34,491 nt of DNA from Gallionella sp. Its GTDB lineage: Bacteria > Pseudomonadota > Gammaproteobacteria > Burkholderiales > Gallionellaceae. The stretch spans positions 113,972 through 148,462 of the forward strand of contig JAQUAI010000005.1 of NCBI GenBank assembly GCA_028687335.1, in the 5' to 3' direction. Shown here one piece after another: positions 28,634 to 34,491 of this stretch (positions are counted from its first letter, which is position 1; each line of letters starts with the position of its first letter). The notes below the pieces were generated by a model. It was not told the DNA's origin. It saw only the letters and a program-made list of their open reading frames with translations, and searched no databases. The translations under genes and the position numbers were made by a program.

Positions 28634-30001
28634 ATGAATCATCGTGTTGCGAGATATTGGCGGTCGATATTTTTGCTGCTGGGAGTATTACTCCTCTCCG
28701 GCCACGCCGTCGCGCGCGAGGTGCGGGTCGGTGTGTATGAAAACATGCCGAAGATTTTTACCGATGCCGACGGTAAGCCAACTGGAATTTTGATTGATGT
28801 CTTGCAGGAAGTCGCCTCGCGGGAAGACTGGCAACTCAAGTTTGTCATCTGCGCGTGGCAAACCTGCTTGGATAAACTCGTCGCGGGTGAAATTGATCTG
28901 ATGCCAGATATCGCTTACTCGGCGGAGCGCGATCAACTCTTTGATTTTCACCGGACCCCCGCGCTGTATAGCTGGTCGCAACTTTATCGCCGTGTTGATG
29001 TGACTATTAGCTCTCCGCTCGACTTGCAGGGCAAAAAAATTGTTTTTCTGGATGGTGCGATACAAGAGCAGGGACTGACTGCGATGCTGGATGCGTTCGG
29101 TGTGAAGCCCCGCATGCAGCCGAAGAAGTCGCTGGAAGACGCTTTTGCCGCAGCACAGCGTGGAGAGGCGGATGCAGTAGTTGCCAACCATTACTACGGC
29201 GACCTCAAGTCACACCAATTTGGTTTGGTCGATACGCCGGTTGTCTTTCAACCCGCGCGGTTGTTTTACGCCACCGCGCAAGGTAAAAACTCGTGGCTAC
29301 TGTCGGCCATAGATGAATATCTGGTTGAGTGGATGCAAGATCAAAACTCACCGTATTTCAAAATCATCAAGCATTGGGGCGGTGAGGTACCGCAAGAAAC
29401 CGTTCCCACGCACCTCTGGAGCGTGCTGGGCATTGCCATTGGACTGATGCTGGTGCTGTCGATGTTTACGCTGGTTCTGCGGCGGCAAGTTGATCTGAAA
29501 ACAAAGCAGTTGGCGGAAAAAAGCGCCAATCTGAGTGCGACGCTGAACGCGATTCCTGATCTGCTCTTCGAGGTTGATCTGGACGGGCGATATTGCGAAA
29601 TACACGCAAGCCGAGCTGAGCTGCTGGCTGCGCCAAAGAGCGATTTGATCGGCAAAAAAATAAGCGATATTTTGCCGCGCGAAGCTGCAAGCATTTGTAT
29701 GGACGCACTGCAACAGGCGAACTCGCAGGGCTGGGCAGGGGGATACCAGATTGAGTTGCCGCTGCCGCAAGGTAAAAGCTGGTTCGAACTTTCTGTTGCG
29801 AAAAAGCCAAGCGACGATCACGCATCACCGCGCTTTATTGTCATGTCGCGCGATGTGACCGATCGCGCCTTGGCCGAGTCGCGGCTGCAACGCCTGACTC
29901 AACTATATGCGGCACTGAGCCAGTGCAATCAGGCCATCGTGCGGTGCAGCAACGAGTCTGAATTGTTCCCTCAGATATGCAGTGATGCAGTGATGCAGTG
30001 A
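28634..30001 (+). CDS. Periplasmic solute-binding sensor-PAS part of a frameshifted GGDEF-EAL protein (5' piece)
   Basis: This 455-residue product begins with a signal peptide (MNHRVARYWRSIFLLLGVLL, cleavage probably after GHAVA). A family-3 solute-binding domain follows at about 28-250 (VRVGVYENMPKIFTDADGKP). One transmembrane helix lies at about 261-283 and a PAS domain at about 305-425 (LSATLNAIPDLLFEVDLDGR). The frame then enters a GAF domain (LYAALSQCNQAIVRCSNESE) and hits a TGA at 29999-30001 inside three copies of an 8-base repeat. The rest of the GAF continues in another frame at 29998. ATG 28634 is chosen because it begins the signal peptide; a GTG at 28571 would add 21 polar residues and lies in the terminator stem. 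The intact fusion would detect an extracellular solute, perhaps an amino acid, and control c-di-GMP. Confidence 0.87.
   Translation: MNHRVARYWRSIFLLLGVLLLSGHAVAREVRVGVYENMPKIFTDADGKPTGILIDVLQEVASREDWQLKFVICAWQTCLDKLVAGEIDLMPDIAYSAERDQLFDFHRTPALYSWSQLYRRVDVTISSPLDLQGKKIVFLDGAIQEQGLTAMLDAFGVKPRMQPKKSLEDAFAAAQRGEADAVVANHYYGDLKSHQFGLVDTPVVFQPARLFYATAQGKNSWLLSAIDEYLVEWMQDQNSPYFKIIKHWGGEVPQETVPTHLWSVLGIAIGLMLVLSMFTLVLRRQVDLKTKQLAEKSANLSATLNAIPDLLFEVDLDGRYCEIHASRAELLAAPKSDLIGKKISDILPREAASICMDALQQANSQGWAGGYQIELPLPQGKSWFELSVAKKPSDDHASPRFIVMSRDVTDRALAESRLQRLTQLYAALSQCNQAIVRCSNESELFPQICSDAVMQ
29977..30000 (+). repeat. Three perfect tandem copies of an 8-bp unit at the frameshift
   Basis: The unit ATGCAGTG occurs at 29977-29984, 29985-29992 and 29993-30000 with no mismatch. 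With two copies the coding frame would run on as QICSDAVTFGGMKMAWIG, the expected GAF sequence. The third copy (8 bases, not a multiple of three) shifts the frame and brings a TGA. This is a classic substrate for slipped-strand mispairing. Confidence 0.9.
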
Positions 30002-33000
30002 CGTTTGGCGGTATGAAAATGGCGTGGATCGGCTTGCTGGATCAAACCACGGGCATGCTAGTTCCGGTTGCGTCGTTCGGTAGCGGTACGGAATATTTGG
30101 ACGGTATCGAAATCTCCATCGACAGTAGCGTACCCACTGGGCAGGGGCCAACTGGCACCGCCGTGCGGGAAAATCACCCAGTCTGGTGCCAGGATTTTGT
30201 CAATGATCCAAACACCGCCGTATGGCACGAGCGCGCTATCGCATTCAACTGGGCCGCATCGGCCTCGCTGCCCTTGGTGCGTAGGGGCGAAGTGGTTGCA
30301 TCGCTGACGTTATATGCGGATGAGGTGGATGCTTTCGACGAAGCGGCGCGTAATCTGCTGATCGAAATGGCGATGGATATCAGCTTCGCTCTGGAACGCT
30401 TTGAAGACGAGCTTGTGCGCCAGCAAACAGAGTTGAAAGTCCAGTGGCAGACAGATAATTTGGCCTCGCTGTTGCACGTCAGTCAGATGCTGGCAGGCAC
30501 TCTCAATTTACAGGAGGTGTTGCAAAATTCGACCGCGTATATAGCCAATTTGACCCATCTCGACTCTTCCGCAATTTATCTGTACCAAGATGAAGCCCAC
30601 CTGCAACTGGGGGCGACCACACCACCTTTATCGTCGGATTTTCCGGGACATTTACGCACGCTGCCGCTGGCCGATCATCCGCATGTTCAACAAGCTATTG
30701 CCACGCGTCAGCCTGTGCTGTTTGCCGATACATTAGCTGCGCCGTTGACGGACGCTGAGGCGGAAGTCACCCGACTGCGCGGCTTGCGCACCGTTCTATA
30801 TTTGCCACTGGTGACAGATAGTAAATTGCTCGGTGTGATGATCGTGGCAAGCACCTCGCGTGCGGTGGTACTGGAGGAAAGCGAGATCGAGCTATGCCGC
30901 ACCATGGCAAATCTGGCTGCGGTGGCGGTAAACAACGCGCAGTTATTTGAGACAGTGCAGCAGACCAAAACAAAAATCGCGCTACAGGCGCGCCGTGCTG
31001 AGGCGTTATTGGCTTTGCCTATCGCGGCAGAAACAATGAGCGAGCGCGATTTCATGCAATTCGGTGCCGATCTTGCTGAGCAGCTGACGGAAAGCCATAT
31101 CGCTTTCATACATTTGGTTTACGACGACCAGCAGACGATTGAGTTGGGTAGCTGGTCTCACGCAACGCAACAACATTACTGCCATGCCGCTTATGACAAT
31201 CACTACCCCATCGACGAGGCGGGTATTTGGGCGGACGCATTAAGGCAGCGCGTCCCAGTTGTGTTTAACGATTACACCAACGTCACTCACAAACACGGAC
31301 TGCCGGAAGGGCATGCCACACTGGATCGCCTGATTAGCGTGCCCGTGATCGATGGTGGCTTGGTTCGCATGATGGTGGGGGTGGGTAACAAGGCCGCAAC
31401 GTACGACGAACTGGATATAGAAACCGTCCAACTGGTGGCCAACACGGTTTGGCGCATTGTTGCAAAAACGCGCGCAATGCAGGCTTTGAAAACCAACGAG
31501 AACAAGCTGGAAGCGATTCTTGACGGAGTCGAAGCGCATATCTACATCAAGGGTACAGACTACCGTTATCAGTACGCCAACCGCAGAGTGTGCGAATTAT
31601 TCGATAAAAAGCTGTCCGACATTATCGGGCGCGAAGACAGCGAATTATTCGATGCGGCAACGGCAGATAGATTAAGGGGCAGCGACAAGCGCGTTATCGA
31701 AGGAGGCGAGCGCGTTGCTGAAGAAGAAGTGAATAGCAATGCTATTGGCAACGTGACCAAAGCTTTTTTGACCGTCAAAATTCCGTTGCGCAACAGCGAT
31801 GGCAGCATCTACGCGCTATGCGGTATCTCGACCGACATCACCGAGCGCAAGCGCATGGAAGACTCTTTGCTCAAGCTATCTGTCGCGGTGGAGCAAAGCC
31901 CCAGCTCGATTGTCATCACCGATCTGGATGCCAATATTGTGTATGCCAACGCGACATTTGTGCAGCAAACGGGCTATATGTTGGACGAAATAATCGGACA
32001 AAATCCGCGCATGCTGCATTCCGGTAAAACTTCGCGAGCAACCTACGATGAATTGTGGGCACATCTCATGCGGGGCGAAAAGTGGCAGGGAGAGTTAATC
32101 AATCGACGTAAAGACGGCAGCGAATACATCGAAGCCGTGCGTATTTCGCCCGTGCGTGACGGCGGCGGCAAGGCGGTGAATTATCTGGCGATCAAAGACG
32201 ACATCACCGAAAAGAAACAAGCCGAGGCGCGCATCCAGCAACTGGCGCATTTCGACCAACTCACCGGCTTGCCCAATCGCACTCTGCTGCAAGATCACTT
32301 CAAATTTGCCCTAAGTTTGGCGCAACGCAGTGGCGAGCATCTCGCCATCATGTTCCTTGATCTCGACCACTTCAAAAACATCAACGACACACTGGGGCAC
32401 GGTATTGGCGATCTGCTGTTGATGGAAGTGGCAAAGCGGTTGATGCTCGCCGTGCGCGAAGAAGACACCGTGTCGCGTTTGGGTGGAGACGAATTCATTT
32501 TCATCTTGCCGGGAACCGATGCGATAGGTGCGGCGCATGTGGCCGGAAAACTGATTGAAGTGATCTCGGTGCCGTATCAGCTAGAGCAGCACGAATTAAT
32601 TACTACCCCGTCGATTGGGATCGCAATCTACCCCGAAGACGGCGCGGATATGGAAACCCTCTCCAAAAATGCCGATGCGGCGATGTATCAGGTCAAGCAA
32701 GCCAATCGTAATGATTTCCGTTTCTTTACCCCCGCGATGCAGGCCAATTCAGTGCGCAATTTGCGCTTGGGCAGCGACTTGCGCCATGCCTTGGCACGCG
32801 AACAGCTGACCTTGGTGTATCAGCCGCAAATCGCCATGCAGGATGGCCGCACCGTCGGCGCGGAAGCACTATTGCGCTGGCAGCATTCCGAGCTAGGCAC
32901 GATCTCCCCCGCCGAATTCATCCCGATTGCCGAGGCCAGCGGTTTAATTATTCAAATTGGAGAATGGGTACTACGTACGGCAGCGACGCAAATGAAAGTA

Positions 33001-33540
33001 TGGCTGGATAAAGGGCTACCGTCGATGGTAGTGGCGGTAAACCTGTCGGCGGTACAGTTCCGTCATGCCAATCTGGTGAAAATGGTTTCCGACATCCTGA
33101 CCGAGACCGGCCTGCCCGCCAACTCCTTGGAACTGGAACTCACCGAAGCCGTGGCCATGGATGATCCGCAAGCCGCTGTTGCCGTGATGGATAAACTGTA
33201 CGAACGCGGCATCCGCATGTCTATCGACGACTTCGGCACCGGTTACTCATCGTTGAGCTACCTCAAGCGCTTCAAAGTTTACAAACTCAAAATCGACCAA
33301 TCCTTCGTGCATGACATCAGCACCGACAGCGAAGACAAAGCCATCGTCAGCGCCATCATCAACATGGCCAGCAGCCTAGGCATGCACACCATCGCCGAAG
33401 GCGTGGAAACCGCCGAACAACTCGCCTTCCTGCGCTTGCACGGTTGCGACGAAGTACAAGGCTACTACTTCAGCAAACCCCTAACCGTCGTTGATTTTGA
33501 GAAAAAAATGCTGAATGGCGGCGTGCTACTCGCCCAGTAG
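29998..33540 (+). CDS. GAF-PAS-GGDEF-EAL output part of the frameshifted protein (3' piece)
   Basis: This 1180-residue open frame begins with GTG at 29998, overlapping the upstream TGA as GTGA. It has no Shine-Dalgarno, so expression would need re-initiation or a repeat contraction. Domains in order: remainder of a GAF (about 1-140; FGSGTEYLDG, GQGPTGTAVRENHPVWCQDF), a second GAF (about 150-320), a third GAF (about 330-495), two PAS (about 500-620 and 625-745), then GGDEF with the motif at 829-833 and an RxxD site (REEDTVSRLGGDEF). An EAL domain follows, with E956-A-L and intact NLSAVQF, ELTEA, DDFGTGYSS, KIDQSF, AEGVE and VQGYYF motifs. Both catalytic domains look active. With two repeat copies the whole gene 28634-33540 would encode about 1632 residues. 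Confidence 0.88.
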   Translation: MTFGGMKMAWIGLLDQTTGMLVPVASFGSGTEYLDGIEISIDSSVPTGQGPTGTAVRENHPVWCQDFVNDPNTAVWHERAIAFNWAASASLPLVRRGEVVASLTLYADEVDAFDEAARNLLIEMAMDISFALERFEDELVRQQTELKVQWQTDNLASLLHVSQMLAGTLNLQEVLQNSTAYIANLTHLDSSAIYLYQDEAHLQLGATTPPLSSDFPGHLRTLPLADHPHVQQAIATRQPVLFADTLAAPLTDAEAEVTRLRGLRTVLYLPLVTDSKLLGVMIVASTSRAVVLEESEIELCRTMANLAAVAVNNAQLFETVQQTKTKIALQARRAEALLALPIAAETMSERDFMQFGADLAEQLTESHIAFIHLVYDDQQTIELGSWSHATQQHYCHAAYDNHYPIDEAGIWADALRQRVPVVFNDYTNVTHKHGLPEGHATLDRLISVPVIDGGLVRMMVGVGNKAATYDELDIETVQLVANTVWRIVAKTRAMQALKTNENKLEAILDGVEAHIYIKGTDYRYQYANRRVCELFDKKLSDIIGREDSELFDAATADRLRGSDKRVIEGGERVAEEEVNSNAIGNVTKAFLTVKIPLRNSDGSIYALCGISTDITERKRMEDSLLKLSVAVEQSPSSIVITDLDANIVYANATFVQQTGYMLDEIIGQNPRMLHSGKTSRATYDELWAHLMRGEKWQGELINRRKDGSEYIEAVRISPVRDGGGKAVNYLAIKDDITEKKQAEARIQQLAHFDQLTGLPNRTLLQDHFKFALSLAQRSGEHLAIMFLDLDHFKNINDTLGHGIGDLLLMEVAKRLMLAVREEDTVSRLGGDEFIFILPGTDAIGAAHVAGKLIEVISVPYQLEQHELITTPSIGIAIYPEDGADMETLSKNADAAMYQVKQANRNDFRFFTPAMQANSVRNLRLGSDLRHALAREQLTLVYQPQIAMQDGRTVGAEALLRWQHSELGTISPAEFIPIAEASGLIIQIGEWVLRTAATQMKVWLDKGLPSMVVAVNLSAVQFRHANLVKMVSDILTETGLPANSLELELTEAVAMDDPQAAVAVMDKLYERGIRMSIDDFGTGYSSLSYLKRFKVYKLKIDQSFVHDISTDSEDKAIVSAIINMASSLGMHTIAEGVETAEQLAFLRLHGCDEVQGYYFSKPLTVVDFEKKMLNGGVLLAQ

Positions 33541-33638
33541 CGAACACCCATTGATGCGGCTAATTGTTTGCAACAAAACCACACGCAGTCTCACGATGTC
33601 TTGAGCTTGGTTTGGCTTTGTGGGAGTGCTGCGGATAC

Positions 33639-33678
33639 CCCTTGTATTGCGGTTTGTCGTTTTCGAAAAACCGTGGTC
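33639..33678 (+). repeat. 40-bp dispersed repeat, copy 1
   Basis: This 40-base segment matches 34302-34341 in the same orientation at about 33 of 40 positions. It starts CCCTTGTATTG and ends with TTTTCGAAAAACCGTGGTC, with a TTTTCGAAAA palindrome in the middle. CGGTTT/AAACCG arms make it hairpin-prone. It is probably REP-like or derived from an insertion sequence end. The surrounding 33541-33784 holds no gene I can support. Confidence 0.6.
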
Positions 33679-33784
33679 TCACAATGCAGTGATCAAGATG
33701 GTGGCGAAAGAAACGTAAGTGCTGAGTTGCAGTGATGAGCCATCGCAAGGCTTGCATAGACCGTCAATTTATTTTGATGCATAG

Positions 33785-33822
33785 TGACCATTATGGTCAT
33801 AACGGTTAAATAATCATGATTA
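33785..33822. promoter_or_regulatory. Two dyads at the PIN gene start
   Basis: TGACCATTATGGTCA (33785-33799) is a dyad with a three-base centre, and TAATCATGATTA (33811-33822) is a perfect palindrome that contains the ATG at 33816. Toxin-antitoxin operons are often autoregulated through such sites, but no antitoxin gene is visible, so this is tentative. Confidence 0.3.
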
Positions 33823-34199
33823 ATGAAACAAGTGCGGTTAGCTTCAGAATGTTGGCTTGGCGTCACGGTTCGGTTGATATTTTTCTTTCTGTTTATATCT
33901 TGGATGAGTTGAGACGCGTCCTGCCTCGGCTGACTAATCGACATGGTTTGACCTTGGCCGAAATTGAGGACTTGGTAGATGCTCTTTCCCTGCAAACTGA
34001 AATCATTGAGCCACTACCAAGTGTTGAGCCTGACTTCCGCGATATGAATGACCTGCCTGTGTTGGGCACTTTGCTGGCGGCACTTAAAACATCAGACATT
34101 GACTACCTCATCACTGGTGATAAAAATTTGCTGGTAATGAGTGAGCGTTATCCAATCGTGCCCCCGGCCAACTTCTGGTCAATGCATGCTGGGCTTTGA
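33816..34199 (+). CDS. PIN-domain toxin-like nuclease, 5'-truncated remnant
   Basis: The 127-residue frame matches the middle and end of PIN-family toxins of the COG1569 type. It has YILDELRRVLPRL with the second acidic residue, and DMNDLPVLGTLLAALKTSDI with TGDKNLL carrying the later aspartates. The N-terminal strand with the first essential Asp (usually DTN near residue 6) is missing. No ribosome site precedes the ATG, and the frames just upstream do not supply the lost part. It is therefore probably an inactive remnant of a toxin-antitoxin module. No antitoxin is seen on either side. It is flanked by two copies of a 40-bp repeat and an IS30-type transposase end, which suggests decay in a mobile-element neighbourhood. 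Confidence 0.65.
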   Translation: MINETSAVSFRMLAWRHGSVDIFLSVYILDELRRVLPRLTNRHGLTLAEIEDLVDALSLQTEIIEPLPSVEPDFRDMNDLPVLGTLLAALKTSDIDYLITGDKNLLVMSERYPIVPPANFWSMHAGL

Positions 34200-34301
34200 G
34201 CACTTAGTGCAAGAGCGGGCCATTTGCTAATTCAGTATTGTTGTCTGCCACTGGTTGGCACCATCGCCAATCAATGTGTCGTCGCCCGCGCTGCCACGGC
34301 T

Positions 34302-34341
34302 CCCTTGTATTGAGGCTCGCCGTTTTTCGAAAACCGTGGTC
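34302..34341 (+). repeat. 40-bp dispersed repeat, copy 2
   Basis: This is the second copy of the element at 33639-33678, here followed by CGTCCCCGATTA. The extended sequence, read on the other strand as TAATCGGGGACGGACCACGG, resembles sequences often seen beside transposase genes. It lies 33 bases beyond the transposase stop, so it could be the end of that insertion element. The other bases of 34200-34373 show no gene. Confidence 0.55.
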
Positions 34342-34373
34342 CGTCCCCGATTATTTTCTTTATGTTGGTGAAT

Positions 34374-34491
34374 TCACATTGCAACCGCACCACGGCAAGC
34401 TTCTAGGAAGACATCATGAGGAGTCCGATAGTTGAGGCATTTGCGGGGACGATGATTCAGCTTTCTTACCGCTTCTGCAAGTGCTTTTTCA
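34374..34491 (-). CDS. IS30-family transposase, C-terminal end, cut by window edge
   Basis: Reading the minus strand from the window edge gives 38 codons ending with a TGA at 34374-34376. The sequence includes VRKLNHRPRKCLNYRTPHDV and a final ACRGAVAM. The LN-RPRK-L-Y-TP signature is the well-known C-terminus of IS30-family transposases. Everything upstream, including the DDE catalytic core, lies outside the window. The terminal inverted repeat is probably within 34302-34345. Too little is visible to tell whether the element is intact. Confidence 0.8.
   Translation of the reverse strand, partial: EKALAEAVRKLNHRPRKCLNYRTPHDVFLEACRGAVAM

Noticed and set aside
33682..33736. ATGCAGTGAT and TTGCAGTGATG, resembling the 8-bp frameshift repeat
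   Set aside because: They are single, non-tandem, non-coding occurrences; most likely coincidence.

Overview
The window looks like a chromosomal segment of a motile betaproteobacterium. The evidence is the order rplM-rpsI-argC-(membrane coiled-coil protein)-bactofilin-erpA, a methylcitrate operon of the acnD/prpF type, and a polar-flagellum type flhB. A relative of the Nitrosomonadales/Gallionellaceae is my best guess from gene order and the wealth of PAS/GGDEF proteins, but no rRNA or tRNA gene is present to settle it.

Layout. (i) Positions 1-7578, minus strand: a complete propionate (2-methylcitrate) operon, gntR-prpB-prpC-acnD-prpF-prpE, with prpE cut by the window edge. A compound palindromic repeat lies between gntR and prpB and supplies the gntR stop codon. 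Two perfect GTCGAC-centred palindromes upstream of gntR are probable operators for the encoded GntR regulator. (ii) Positions 7733-11326, plus strand: housekeeping genes rplM-rpsI (strong sigma-70 promoter and terminator), then argC, a DUF6776-like protein, a bactofilin and erpA, ending in a second terminator. (iii) Positions 11435-33540: an accessory signalling island of about 22 kb. It holds two very large GGDEF-EAL proteins (each interrupted by one frameshift), a Rossmann-PAS-GGDEF protein, an isolated flhB, an HD-GYP response regulator, a di-haem cytochrome c peroxidase, a membrane hybrid kinase, a FIST protein and a soluble hybrid kinase. (iv) Positions 33541-34491: a decayed strip with a 5'-truncated PIN-domain gene between two copies of a 40-bp repeat, and the 3' end of an IS30-type transposase.

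How the parts may work together. A near-perfect flagellar sigma-28 (FliA) promoter, TAAAGAAA-N11-GCCGATAA, sits in front of the HD-GYP gene. It is followed by a tightly packed series (HD-GYP / cytochrome c peroxidase / hybrid kinase / FIST / hybrid kinase) with two overlapping gene junctions. This suggests that c-di-GMP breakdown, periplasmic peroxide removal and FIST-coupled (possibly NosP-like, NO/haem) sensing are deployed together with late flagellar genes.

The two GGDEF-EAL genes are both broken at short repeats. One carries three perfect copies of the 8-mer ATGCAGTG; two copies would restore an intact GAF domain and a single protein of about 1632 residues. The other is exactly explained by loss of one copy of an 11-bp tandem duplication inside a PAS domain. 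Slipped-strand ON/OFF switching of c-di-GMP enzymes is the most interesting hypothesis here; simple pseudogenisation or assembly error at repeats are the alternatives.
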